A stretch of DNA of 64,000 nucleotides from Sphingomonas panacis (GTDB lineage: Bacteria; Pseudomonadota; Alphaproteobacteria; Sphingomonadales; Sphingomonadaceae): contig NZ_CP014168.1 of NCBI RefSeq assembly GCF_001717955.1, forward strand, positions 2,327,501 through 2,391,500, in the 5' to 3' direction. Below, one piece after another: positions 36,661-44,775 of this stretch. The position numbers and the translations under genes are program-made. Each line of letters opens with the position of its first letter. Position 1 is the first letter of the stretch. Below the pieces are notes generated by a model that worked only from the letters and a program-made list of their open reading frames with translations, was not told the DNA's origin and searched no databases.

Positions 36661-38991
36661 TCAGCCACCGACCACGTGCAGTTGAGGCGCGATCGTCACA
36701 GTCTCGGTGGGAATGCCGAAGAGATAGCCCTGCGCCTGGGCACACCCCGCCTCGAGCACCAGCCGATGCTGCGTGTCTGTTTCAACGCCCTCCGCTACGA
36801 TCGGCAGCGCCAAACTCTTGCCGAGACTGACAATCGCCCGGATGATCGAACGCGCAGCTTCGTCGTGCTCCATTGCGGCGACGAAACTGCGATCGATCTT
36901 AATCTTGTCAAAGGGGAAAGCCTGAAGATTGCTCAGCGAAGAGTAGCCTGTTCCGAAATCATCCATGACGATTGCTACGCCACGACGTTTAAGACGGCGC
37001 AGCGTCGCTAGCGCGATCACGCGATTGCGCAGCATGACGCTCTCCGTCACCTCGAGCTCCAAGCGGTGAGGTGAAAGCCCACTATCGCGCAGGGCCGCTT
37101 CCACAACGTCGACTAGGCTGGGCAGCTCAAATTGCAGAGCCGAGACGTTCACGGCGATGCTAAGATGCTCGGCCCACCGCGAAGCGATTTCGCATGCTCT
37201 GCGTAGAACCCACTCACCGATGGGCACGATCGCCCCAACCTCTTCGGCGATCGGGATGAACGTTTGGGGCGGAACGTGCCCATGAATTGGATGCTGCCAG
37301 CGTAGCAACGCCTCATATCCGATAATATGGGATGTCGCGGTGGCGACGATGGGCTGAAACACGAGGCGCAATTCGTCTCGGGCAATCACGTGGCGGAGCT
37401 CATGTGCGAGCTCGCGTCGCTTCCGGACATGACGGTCCATTTCCTGATCAAAGAAGCAGGCATTGCCGCGGCCTGCTTCTTTCGCTTGATACAGCGCGAC
37501 ATCGGCATGGTGGCGCAGTTCCGCGGCGGATCGCGCGTCGCGTGGAAACAAGGCCACACCAATACTGACCCCGACCGCTGTCGGGTCCTGTGCAATGTCC
37601 ATTTCATGTGCGAACGTATCAAGAATGCGCTGCGCGAGCTGTCTGGCGGCGGACACCTCAGTGACTCCGTGCTGAATGATGAGAAATTCGTCCCCACCAA
37701 CTCGTGCAACAAGGTCGGTGTCACCGGTCGTTCTCGCCAGCAGTCCCGCCACCCTGCAAAGCATTTGATCACCGGCTGCGTGACCGAAAGTATCGTTCAC
37801 GACCTTGAACCGGTCCAGATCGAGCGCAAACAGCGCGAAAGCTTTGTTGTTGCTCGCAAGGTTATCGAGCGCTGTCGAGAATTGCGTGCGATTGGGTAAG
37901 CCAGTCAGAGCATCATGCGCTGCAAGATGCTCGATCTGACGTTCGGCCAGCTTTCGGTCGGTCAAGTCCCGAACTGCCAGCACCTTACAAGAACGACCGC
38001 GGTACTCGACCGCATGCGGCGCAATCTCGATCACCCGCTCGTCGCCGTTTTCGTGCCGTATCACCGCCTCCGCGAGACGATCTCTTGTCGCGTCGAGCGG
38101 CTGTCCGTCACTCGGTATCAGCCACCGGGCGGGATCGGTGCCGATCAACTCCGCCTGGGAGCGTTCGAGCAGCTTCGCCAGCCGCGAATTGACCTCGACG
38201 ATGCGTCCTCCACTGATGATGGCGAGGCCTTCCAGCGTGGCGTCGGCGATGCCACGCAAGTCAGTAAGCATGCGGTCGAGGAATGCACCGGCCAGGGCCG
38301 ACGCGATCAAGCCTAGCGCCGCCGCAACGATCACCGGCACGAGCCAGTCGTTTGCGTTTCTGATCGCCCCTAAGCTTTGAACGGGACTGGGGATTAGCGT
38401 CGTAGCCGACATCGCCGTGTAGTGAAGCGCCAAAACGCCGAACATGGCCAGGGACGCCGGGACAGCGATGCGGACCCGGCCCTTCAATCGTCCGAAACTG
38501 GCAAACGCAGCCACGAACGCCGCGCTTACCAGGATAATCGCTGGGGCTATCATAGACCAATTGTAGAGCCTGACGGCAGGCGCCACGATGGCGGCCATGC
38601 CCGCGAAATGCATCGCTATGACGCCGCCGGCGGCGAGCAAACCTGCCGCCAAGCTGGAGCCCATGCCGAACTGGCGCCCAGCAACCCTCAACGCCGCCCA
38701 GAAGAACAACACGGCGAGCACAGCCGAGGCGGCGGTGCGCCCGGGCTCGAAACGGAGCGGCAGCAGGCCATCGTAAGCCAGCATCGCGATGAAGTGAGTC
38801 GCCCAAACGCCGACGCCCGCCGCGACCGCTGCGATTGCCAGCCAAAACTGCCTGCGCGACTCAATACAGTCTGTCGAACGTTCCAGCAGCAGGAATAGTG
38901 TGAAGCTGCCCAGGAGCCACACGAGGGCCGCGAGCAGGACCAGCCGCACATCGTGCTGACCTGCCACGCATTCGAACACGGTGAACATCAC
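36661..38991 (-). CDS. MHYT-PAS-GGDEF-EAL cyclic-di-GMP signalling protein
   Basis: A 776-residue membrane sensor. The N-terminal MHYT domain has seven hydrophobic helices with repeats of the motif in the variants WATHFIAM, IAMHFAGM and LALHYTAM, thought to bind a metal and sense a diatomic gas. A PAS-like segment (about 240-360) follows, then GGDEF (ARVGGDEFLII, about 452-462) and EAL (GYEALLRWQHP, about 568-578) with DDFGTGYSSLSNL later. The inhibitory RxxD site before GGDEF is not conserved (TGDTD). Catalytic motifs of both domains are intact, so it could make or degrade c-di-GMP. It stands alone, convergent with the amidase gene. Confidence 0.92.
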   Translation of the reverse strand: MMFTVFECVAGQHDVRLVLLAALVWLLGSFTLFLLLERSTDCIESRRQFWLAIAAVAAGVGVWATHFIAMLAYDGLLPLRFEPGRTAASAVLAVLFFWAALRVAGRQFGMGSSLAAGLLAAGGVIAMHFAGMAAIVAPAVRLYNWSMIAPAIILVSAAFVAAFASFGRLKGRVRIAVPASLAMFGVLALHYTAMSATTLIPSPVQSLGAIRNANDWLVPVIVAAALGLIASALAGAFLDRMLTDLRGIADATLEGLAIISGGRIVEVNSRLAKLLERSQAELIGTDPARWLIPSDGQPLDATRDRLAEAVIRHENGDERVIEIAPHAVEYRGRSCKVLAVRDLTDRKLAERQIEHLAAHDALTGLPNRTQFSTALDNLASNNKAFALFALDLDRFKVVNDTFGHAAGDQMLCRVAGLLARTTGDTDLVARVGGDEFLIIQHGVTEVSAARQLAQRILDTFAHEMDIAQDPTAVGVSIGVALFPRDARSAAELRHHADVALYQAKEAGRGNACFFDQEMDRHVRKRRELAHELRHVIARDELRLVFQPIVATATSHIIGYEALLRWQHPIHGHVPPQTFIPIAEEVGAIVPIGEWVLRRACEIASRWAEHLSIAVNVSALQFELPSLVDVVEAALRDSGLSPHRLELEVTESVMLRNRVIALATLRRLKRRGVAIVMDDFGTGYSSLSNLQAFPFDKIKIDRSFVAAMEHDEAARSIIRAIVSLGKSLALPIVAEGVETDTQHRLVLEAGCAQAQGYLFGIPTETVTIAPQLHVVGG

Positions 38992-39131
38992 GCACCCCTT
39001 GACCTGCCCGCCGCTAGCCCCTCGATCATATTGAGAGCCTAAAGGTTGAATATTCCTGTACGCTTGCCTCGACCTGAGGTGGTGCCGGTTTTTTGGACAG
39101 GAGGCTAAGCTACTCTCGACGTGAGGAAAGG

Positions 39132-39257
39132 ATGAGAATGAAGACGACGAGAAAGCGTTACAGCGCGGAGTTCAAGGCAAAGGTTCCGCTGGAGGCGGGG
39201 GGCGTGGCTAGAAGCGCGCTAATCACCTCCTACCGAGCAACGGTTAAGATTTGCTGA
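39132..39257 (+). pseudogene. IS3-family OrfA N-terminal relic
   Basis: The frame opens MRMKTTRKRYSAEFKAKVPLEA, the standard start of IS3-family OrfA transposases, then loses homology at about 39200 and ends after 41 codons. The bases just upstream (39077-39110, with GGTTTTTTGGACAGG) look like an IS3-type left end. The rest of the element is missing, so it is a truncated and inactive copy. Confidence 0.7.
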
Positions 39258-39668
39258 AGCCATTGCGTTGACCCCACGTTTGCCTATTCCACTGCTGCAA
39301 CTCTGGGCTACGGTGCTTCCCAACCGCCTGAGTCTCCCCGGGGCAGGCGGTGAGAGCGGGGCCTATGCCGCCCATCGGCCCGGCTCTCTATTCCCTGTTG
39401 TCGAGCGCCGTGCGTTCGAAGCCGGTCGAGCCGGTCGAGCCGGTCGATGATATCGAGGAACCGGGCGACGCCGGCTTAGTCCCCGTCTGCGTCCATCTGC
39501 GTAATGTGCTCTGGCACCAACCGACCGACCGGTGCCGGTGATGACGCGGGCTTGCCGAAATTAAAGCTCATCGCTACTCGAAAAAGGCGATGAGCCGAGC
39601 CGGATTGTCGTTCAATTGAGGCATTTCTAGCGCTGACGTGCAGCGAGGTCGGAGCATCACCGTGTCCC
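39258..39668. other. Mosaic non-coding stretch with short tandem repeat
   Basis: No recognisable gene. A 9-bp unit CCGGTCGAG is repeated nearly three times at 39422-39447, within a possible 60-residue frame whose reality is doubtful. The segment sits between an IS3 relic and IS21 fragments and is probably rearrangement debris. Confidence 0.35.
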
Positions 39669-39821
39669 ATGACAATATCCGTGCGAACGCTTGGCTCGCT
39701 GTCAATTTTCATCACGGGCATCTTCTGGATTGCGGTCGGTTATGTCGCATATGAGCCACTAAAATCCGACCTGTCGTCGTACTCGCACTGGCTCAAGCTC
39801 TCGGTTCTCTCGAAGCCATAG
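39669..39821 (+). CDS. Possible 50-residue single-span membrane protein
   Basis: A short frame beginning MTISVRTLGSLSIFITGIF and continuing WIAVGYVAYEPLKSDLSS, with one strong transmembrane helix at about residues 7-27 and a polar C-terminus ending SVLSKP. GGAG lies about 12 bases before the ATG. The family is not recognised. It sits in a mobile-element junction, so it may be a gene fragment; the helix and its boundaries look protein-like. Confidence 0.35.
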   Translation: MTISVRTLGSLSIFITGIFWIAVGYVAYEPLKSDLSSYSHWLKLSVLSKP

Positions 39822-39917
39822 CGTACCGCCAGGCGCGGTAGCACCCGTTGCTACTCAGACCCCGACTTTTATGAGGCCGTTGGCCGACGCATGGCGAGCC
39901 AGGGAGCAAACCGATGA
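39822..39917 (+). pseudogene. Possible istA 3' remnant
   Basis: This frame ends in DPDFYEAVGRRMASQGANR with a stop overlapping the istB start codon (ATGA), the arrangement expected for istA-istB coupling. The rest of istA is absent upstream, replaced by unrelated sequence. Homology to IstA is not certain from this short tail. Confidence 0.35.
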
Positions 39918-40552
39918 CCGAAGTGCTTGATCGGATCCGTTCAAGCCTCGTTGGGCTTCGCATGCCCATGGCGCTCGAGGCGCTCGATCACATGATGCGA
40001 TGTCTTGAGCGCGGCGAAATACCCGCGCTTGAAGCCGTCGACGGGCTGCTGTCCCAAGAATACAGTAACCGGGAAGGCCGACGTGTCACAATGGGCATGA
40101 AGACCGCCAGGCTCGTCCCGATCAAGACGATCGAAGGCTTCGACTTCTCGTTCCAGCCGTCGCTCGACCGGGGACGGATCCTGGCGCTCGCGCAACTCGA
40201 CTTCGTCGAACGGGCAGAGGTCGTTCATCTGCTCGGCCCCCCGGGCACCGGCAAGAGCCATCTCGCCACAGCGCTTGGCGTCGAGGCGGTCCGTGCCGGA
40301 AAGCGCGTCTATGGCGCGACCCTGGCGGAAGTGATCGACATGCTGAGCCGCGCCGAACGTGACGGACGCCTTCCAGAAAGGCTGCGGTTCTTCAGCCGTA
40401 ATAGCCTGCTGATCATCGATGAGATCGGCTATCTGCCGATCACCCCCGGCGGCGCCAACCTCTTCTTCCAACTCGTCAACCACCGCTACGAAAAGGGGGC
40501 GATGATCCTGACCTCCAATCGCGGCTTTGCCGAATGGGGCGAGGTCTTCGGC
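39914..40552 (+). pseudogene. istB: IS21-family istB ATPase, 5' part split by insertion
   Basis: IstB is the AAA+ ATPase helper of IS21 transposition. The 213 codons here contain the N-terminal helical region, Walker A LLGPPGTGKSHLATALG (about 105-121) and Walker B SLLIIDEIGYLP (about 162-173), then TSNRGFAEWGEVFG. At 40553 homology stops abruptly; the missing C-terminus, starting DPVVATALLDRLLHHA, resumes in the same frame at 43107. Joining 40552 to 43107 restores an uninterrupted protein of 281 residues. The gene is therefore disrupted by the 2,554-bp serine-recombinase element. IstA is missing, so this copy could not transpose even if repaired. Confidence 0.92.
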
Positions 40553-40601
40553 GAGCCCAACATCGGGCAATACCCCTGATATCGATCGGCCTATCTCTTA
40601 T

Positions 40602-40997
40602 GTGACCGTCACGTCGCGCCGCCACGCACTGTTTGGACAACGGCTTGAGCTCCTCCAGTTCGACTCCGATCGAGGGCCGACCTGGGTGACGGTGCGGGTG
40701 CCGAACGGCAGTCGCCGCAACATTCGTCGTGCTCTGACCGATCTGGCGCAGCCTCTGACTGACTCGAAATCGCCTCCGCTGATCTCAGGCCGCATCCTTC
40801 TGCGAGTCGTCAATCATGCCGAGGCGTTGTCGCGGCGCCTTGAGGAGGAAAAGCGTAATGGCGAAGATGACGTCGCGGACGGCATTATCGATCCCGCCGC
40901 AGCTTTGGACCCATCTGCCGGAGCAGATCCGACGACGACTGGCTACGCAGATTGCCCGTGCGCTGCGCCAGACACTGCACGACCGCCGCGCCGGTGA
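40602..40997 (+). CDS. DUF5372-like accessory protein of the recombinase element; start lies at the other end of the element
   Basis: Seen: a frame reading VTVTSRRHALFGQRLELLQF, then RGPTWVTVRVPNGSRRNIRRA and ISGRILLRVVNHAEAL. It resembles, from memory, the small DUF5372-type proteins encoded before serine recombinases. In the integrated state there is no good start: the first ATG of the frame (40527) is inside istB, outside the element, and the first in-element candidate is GTG at 40602 without a ribosome-binding site. Joining the element ends at the GA core places ATG 43093 (with AAGGAG nine bases before it) in frame, giving about 152 residues beginning MKRSVSPTSGNTPDI. Its tail overlaps the next ORF in another frame. 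Function unknown. Confidence 0.6.
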   Translation: MTVTSRRHALFGQRLELLQFDSDRGPTWVTVRVPNGSRRNIRRALTDLAQPLTDSKSPPLISGRILLRVVNHAEALSRRLEEEKRNGEDDVADGIIDPAAALDPSAGADPTTTGYADCPCAAPDTARPPRR

Positions 40998-41028
40998 CGA
41001 CAATGCTGAGATCCCTTTCGTCAGGTGA
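40858..41028 (+). CDS. Small accessory protein of the recombinase element (56 residues)
   Basis: MAKMTSRTALSIPPQLWTHL then PEQIRRRLATQIARALRQTL: a short, mostly helical basic protein with a perfect ribosome-binding site (GAGGAGGAAA, about 5 bases from the ATG). It overlaps the upstream ORF and the recombinase start (26 bp), suggesting translational coupling of all three. It resembles the small proteins seen between accessory and recombinase genes in related elements. It might act as a directionality or accessory factor; no function can be assigned. Confidence 0.65.
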   Translation: MAKMTSRTALSIPPQLWTHLPEQIRRRLATQIARALRQTLHDRRAGDDNAEIPFVR

Positions 41029-43096
41029 CCCGATCAACGCGGTCCATCGCGCGAAGCTGGCATATGTCTATGTCCGCCAATCGAGCGTCGGCCAGATCCG
41101 GTATCACCAGGAGAGCACGGCGCTGCAGTATCGGTTGGTCGACCGTGCACTGGGTCTGGGCTGGCCGCGTGAACGCGTCGAAGTCATTGATGACGATCTC
41201 GGCAAATCCGGTGCCGAGGCGCAGCATCGTCATGGGTTCCAGCGGCTGATAGCCGAAGTTGGGTTGGGTCATGCTGGGCTCGTACTCAGCTATGATGCTT
41301 CACGCCTGGCGCGCAACAATAGCGATTGGCATCAGTTGCTCCAGTTGTGCTCGATGTTCAGTGTCCTGATCGCCGACAGCGAACGGCTTTACGATCCCGC
41401 CGTCTACCACGACCGGCTGCTGCTGGGCTTGTCTGGGATCATGAGCGAGGCCGAGCTTCATCAAATCCGCATGCGGTTGCATCAGGGCGAACGCCAAAAG
41501 GCGGCACGCGGCGAGCTGCGCATGCCCTTGCCGGCCGGGCTGGCGCAGGCAGCCGGCGGAGGTATCATGCTCAATCCTGACGCTGAGGTACAGGAACGGA
41601 TCCGGCTGGTGTTCGACAGCTTCTGCGGGTTGGGAAGCGCAAAAGCCGTCGTGCGTTACCTGCGCAAAGCGGATCTGGCACTCCCTGTTCGTCCGCTTCG
41701 CGGACCGGCTCCGCACGCGGTGGTCTGGCGCGACGCCAATGACGCACGCGTGCGTACCATCCTCAAGAACCCGGCTTATGCCGGAGCATATGTCTATGGC
41801 CGCAGATGCGCGGCGCCGGAACGACGCAGCCTGGGAACGGCGCATCCCACCAAAGCGGTTCCGCGCGAGCAATGGGAGGTCTGCATCAAGGACGCGCACC
41901 CGGGTTATATCGGCTGGGAGGAGTATATGACCATCAACGATCGCCTGGCGGACAATGTCGGCAACTTCCGGGTCGGTCATCGCGGCGCCCCCCGTCGGGG
42001 TCGAGCCCTCCTCCAGGGCATCGTGATATGCGGCAGTTGCGCTCGGCGCATGGCGCTCAACTACTCCGGTCCCGAAAGCGACTTCCCGGTCTATCGCTGT
42101 CGCGGGGACCGCGACCTGGGAGCTGGCGAATATTGCCAGGAGGTTCGCGCCCCAAGGGTAGAGGCCGAAGTCGAGCGCCTGTTCCTCGCCGCGCTGGCGC
42201 CGGACCAACTCGCCGTGACGCTGGCGGCGCTGGACGAGATCAATACCGATGCGCACGCGCTCGATCGGCAATGGGCGCTGAAGCGTGAGCGGGCGACATA
42301 TGAGACAGAGCGGGCTCGTCGGCAGTATGACGCGGTCGAGCCCGAAAACCGCCTGGTGGCGCGCTCACTCGAAAGCATCTGGGAGGACAAGCTGCGCGAT
42401 GCCGAGCGGATCGAGCAGGACTATCAACGATGGAAGACCGAACAGGCAAGCACGCTCAGCACCGAGGAACGCGCCCGCATTGCGGCGTTCGGTATCGACC
42501 TGCCTCGGCTGTGGGAGACACTCGGCAACGCCGACCGTAAGGCAATGCTGCGCCTGGTAATCGACGAGGTGATCGTCGACCAGCGCCGCGCCAAAGGCAT
42601 GGTCTGGATCCGCATCCTCTGGCAAACCGGCGCCGCGACCGAGCATTGGCTGATGCGGCGCACGCAATCCTATGCCGACGCCGCGCAGTCCGAACAGATC
42701 GAGAAGCGTGTCCGTGAACTCAACGCCCAGGGCTGCATGGATGCCCAAATCGCTGCCGTCCTCAATAACGAGGGATTGCGAAACAGTCGTGGTGGTGCAT
42801 TCGATAACGGCACGATTCATCTTTTGCGAAAACGGTGGGATATCCCGACAGCCAAGATCAATGGCGTCGAATGCAATCCGCCACGATGGCCAGATGGCAG
42901 CTACTCGATCCAGGGTGCGGCGGATATGCTTGGCGTCACTGCGCAAACCGTGTTCAAATGGCTCAACAAAGGCCGACTTCACGGCCGCCAGTTGGCAAAA
43001 GGTCAGCCGTGGCAGATCGACTTGGTCGATGAGGAGATCGGCCCGCTCAAGGCGCAGGTGCGACGGACGACCCCTTCAAGGAGAACGGCATCATGA
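41003..43096 (+). CDS. Large serine recombinase with C-terminal MerR/excisionase-like HTH
   Basis: A 697-residue site-specific recombinase. The N-terminal resolvase domain has the catalytic serine in AYVYVRQSSVGQIRYHQEST (Ser27 or Ser28) and SYDASRLARNNSDWHQLL. A recombinase domain follows (GLGSAKAVVRYLRKADLALP; RTILKNPAYAGAYVYGR), then a zinc ribbon (VICGSCARRMALNYSG, YRCRGDRDLGAGEYC) and a coiled-coil-rich segment (about 415-490). Unusually the C-terminus adds a helix-turn-helix like MerR/excisionase proteins (YSIQGAADMLGVTAQTVFKW, about 637-656). Start ATG 41003 was preferred over 40952 because it gives the shorter standard N-terminus. The stop overlaps an ATG at 43093 that reads across the element end. 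Confidence 0.9.
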   Translation: MLRSLSSGDPINAVHRAKLAYVYVRQSSVGQIRYHQESTALQYRLVDRALGLGWPRERVEVIDDDLGKSGAEAQHRHGFQRLIAEVGLGHAGLVLSYDASRLARNNSDWHQLLQLCSMFSVLIADSERLYDPAVYHDRLLLGLSGIMSEAELHQIRMRLHQGERQKAARGELRMPLPAGLAQAAGGGIMLNPDAEVQERIRLVFDSFCGLGSAKAVVRYLRKADLALPVRPLRGPAPHAVVWRDANDARVRTILKNPAYAGAYVYGRRCAAPERRSLGTAHPTKAVPREQWEVCIKDAHPGYIGWEEYMTINDRLADNVGNFRVGHRGAPRRGRALLQGIVICGSCARRMALNYSGPESDFPVYRCRGDRDLGAGEYCQEVRAPRVEAEVERLFLAALAPDQLAVTLAALDEINTDAHALDRQWALKRERATYETERARRQYDAVEPENRLVARSLESIWEDKLRDAERIEQDYQRWKTEQASTLSTEERARIAAFGIDLPRLWETLGNADRKAMLRLVIDEVIVDQRRAKGMVWIRILWQTGAATEHWLMRRTQSYADAAQSEQIEKRVRELNAQGCMDAQIAAVLNNEGLRNSRGGAFDNGTIHLLRKRWDIPTAKINGVECNPPRWPDGSYSIQGAADMLGVTAQTVFKWLNKGRLHGRQLAKGQPWQIDLVDEEIGPLKAQVRRTTPSRRTAS
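43078..43095 (+). promoter_or_regulatory. Ribosome-binding site and start codon that read across the attachment site
   Basis: AAGGAG (43078-43083) is followed nine bases later by ATG (43093-43095), overlapping the recombinase stop as ATGA. In the integrated state it opens an out-of-frame ORF into istB. After joining 43106 to 40553 it becomes the start of the DUF5372-like gene. Confidence 0.65.
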
Positions 43097-43106
43097 AACG
43101 TTCGGT

Positions 43107-43313
43107 GATCCCGTCGTTGCGACCGCACTGCTGGACAGGCTGCTTCACCACGCAGTCGTCATCCAGATCGAAGGCGCCAGCTATCGCCTGCGCGCTCATG
43201 CCGATCTCATGCCCGAACATACGCGTTCCCACGCTCCGCTCGCACCGCCGGCAGTTCACAAACGGCGTAGCCGGCCGCCGAAAAATAGGAGCTCCGATCA
43301 CGGTACCGGCTGA
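43107..43313 (+). pseudogene. istB: IS21-family istB, 3' part
   Basis: Codes for the IstB C-terminus: DPVVATALLDRLLHHAVVIQ, then IEGASYRLRAHADLMPEHTR and a variable basic tail ending NRSSDHGTG. It continues the same frame that stops at 40552. Separated from its ATPase domain by the serine-recombinase element, it has no start of its own and is not functional. Confidence 0.92.
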
Positions 43314-43350
43314 TCACCACCCGCCAAACTGGGGAATTTTACTCCGGCAC
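43314..43350. repeat. IS21-type right-end repeat
   Basis: Just after istB, AACTGGGGAATTTTACTCCGG (21 bases at 43327-43347, core TGGGGAATTTTA) matches the repeat motif typically found at the right end of IS21-family elements. It marks the end of the IS21 copy; the exact terminal base could not be set because no target duplication is visible. Confidence 0.55.
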
Positions 43351-43378
43351 TGCCTCCGACATCGATCTGCTGGGCGGA

Positions 43379-43540
43379 ATGTTTGACCTCATGCCCGGCT
43401 TCAAGGCGCTGCTCGACAGTCCCTACAGGGGCGAGATCGAGGAGAACGCTACGCGTTTTCCCGGCTTGTATCGCTACGGCGTCATGCTCTCAAACGTCGC
43501 CGAGGGGATCGCGGATGGGTCGATACGCGTGCCGCGCTGA
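43379..43540 (+). pseudogene. Possible small gene or C-terminal fragment (53 residues)
   Basis: The frame reads MFDLMPGFKALLDSPYRGEI then EENATRFPGLYRYGVMLSNV and ends SIRVPR. The composition is protein-like and the frame is open upstream into the IS21 end, so it may be the tail of a gene cut by the element. The family is not recognised. Confidence 0.35.
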
Positions 43541-44079
43541 TTCCCGCTGCCTGCTGGTCGATAATGTCAGCACGGAATTTCGATTGCGAGCACGTTGGCA
43601 GATAGCGTGAGTAGACAACCGCGCCCATTGTCAGCTAATCCGAGCGGGATTCTGCTCCGTTTGCGAGCAGAGGCCGCTACGATTGCGAGCGCCAACAGAT
43701 AATGCCAAGCGTCGGCCCGGTGACTTCCGGCTGATCGTGGATTTCGCCGCGCTCGTCCGGGAGCCGCAAATGCTTGACGTCATCAATATGACTGCGCCGA
43801 CCGAGGCGACCGCACCGGATTTCTTCGCCGCGAAACCACGAGCGGCGCGTTAAGGTCTGCCGCGACAGCGCGCACGCCCGGTCATCGATTTCTGATAGCC
43901 CAGGGGCAGTTGCCATTGAAAAGGGCGACATACTGATCCAACTGCCTCGCCTATCGACCGACGCGGCCCGATAAGCTGGCGGCGCGCCATCGGCATAACC
44001 ATATCAAGGGATCGCATGCGCCCGGCCAGAGCAGCGTGCGGCTGAGAGACATTGTGCTCCCGCTCCACGGGACACGCGC
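43541..44079. other. Gene-poor stretch after the IS21 fragment
   Basis: No confident gene. One protein-like frame without a clear start (about 43670-43853; it contains RPGDFRLIVDFAALVREPQM and ends AAKPRAAR) may be another gene remnant. Nothing else is recognised. Confidence 0.3.
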
Positions 44080-44304
44080 ATGGACATCAATTACCTCCTC
44101 GGGCGAGAGCAGGTCTCGCTGCACAATGCGCTGGTCGCAAGATCCGCGCCGGCTCGGATCGCCCACGAAGGGCTGGCTATCGCTTATGGAAAGCTGCTGT
44201 CGGCAACCACCTTCCCGCATCGGCGGATGCCTGGTTCCGAGGCCCTGTCGGCACCTGCGCAAGAGAGCGGGTGCTGGGAAGACGATGGCGGTACAGCGTC
44301 GTGA
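44080..44304 (+). CDS. Small conserved sphingomonad-type hypothetical protein
   Basis: A 74-residue protein starting MDINYLLGREQVSLHNALVA and continuing RSAPARIAHEGLAIAYGKLL. This N-terminal pattern recurs, from memory, in short hypothetical proteins of Sphingomonadaceae. It is amphipathic-helical with no signal peptide or membrane span. Function is unknown. It is convergent with the HU gene, with a hairpin between them. Confidence 0.65.
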   Translation: MDINYLLGREQVSLHNALVARSAPARIAHEGLAIAYGKLLSATTFPHRRMPGSEALSAPAQESGCWEDDGGTAS

Positions 44305-44359
44305 TCGGGCGCGCCGTCCATTGCACTGATCGCTCGATTCTCGCGACCGCACGCCGACA

Positions 44360-44388
44360 GGGAAGAGAGGCGTAAACCTCTCCTTCCC
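44360..44388 (-). terminator. Hairpin between small protein and HU gene
   Basis: GGGAAGAGAGG (44360-44370) pairs with CCTCTCCTTCCC (44377-44388) across a 6-base loop. It lies just past the HU stop and after the convergent small gene, so it can serve either strand. A T-run is lacking. Confidence 0.5.
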
Positions 44389-44398
44389 TGCTTCGAGA

Positions 44399-44674
44399 TC
44401 ATGCGGTCAGCTTGTCCTTAACGGCCTTGGCCGGTGCGAAGGTGAGCTTGCGGGAAGCCTTGATGGTGATGGCCTCCCCGGTCGCGGGATTACGGCCTGC
44501 GCGCTCGGGGGTGTCCTTCACCTTGAACTTACCAAACCCGTGCAGCGAGACTTCCTCACCCCGCGCCGCGGCGTCGGCGATCGTGCGGAACACGGTATCG
44601 AGTATCTTACGGGCTTCGCCATTGGTGATGCCTTGTTCGCCGGCGATCTTTGCCGCGAGGTCTGCGTTGGCCAT
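44399..44674 (-). CDS. hup: HU-family DNA-binding protein
   Basis: A 91-residue histone-like nucleoid protein that bends DNA as a dimer. MANADLAAKIAGEQGITNGE starts the helical domain, EEVSLHGFGKFKVKDTPERA gives the beta-arm base, and GRNPATGEAITIKASRKLTF carries the conserved arm signature; it ends AKAVKDKLTA. The upstream-open frame is spurious; ATG 44674 follows a purine-rich AGAGGAAAA. It lies 101 bp downstream of mucR on the same strand and ends at a hairpin. It may be an accessory nucleoid protein carried with mobile DNA. Confidence 0.93.
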   Translation of the reverse strand: MANADLAAKIAGEQGITNGEARKILDTVFRTIADAAARGEEVSLHGFGKFKVKDTPERAGRNPATGEAITIKASRKLTFAPAKAVKDKLTA

Positions 44675-44775
44675 GTGTTTTCCTCTTGTTGAATGGAAAC
44701 GGGAGACGAGACTATCGCGGCCAGGCCGCGCCGTCACCGAGGGAGCGTTTGGGGTCAAAGGGCCGGTGCCAGGGC

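Larger units (their letters stand above)
40553..43106 (+). mobile_element. Serine-recombinase mobile element inserted in istB (2,554 bp)
   Basis: Boundaries come from the split istB frame. The left junction reads TTCGGC-GA-GCCC (GA at 40553-40554) and the right junction TTCGGT-GA-TCCC (GA at 43107-43108). Removing one copy of GA plus the interior restores GGC GAT CCC, in frame. A non-palindromic dinucleotide core is what large serine recombinases use. The element carries three overlapping genes: a DUF5372-like ORF, a 56-residue ORF and a large serine recombinase. There are no terminal inverted repeats or longer target duplication, as expected for this mechanism. Confidence 0.85.

Noticed and set aside
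39422..39447. CCGGTCGAG tandem repeat as a minisatellite or CRISPR-like array
   Set aside because: Fewer than three 9-bp copies and no spacers; likely chance slippage in G+C-rich DNA.
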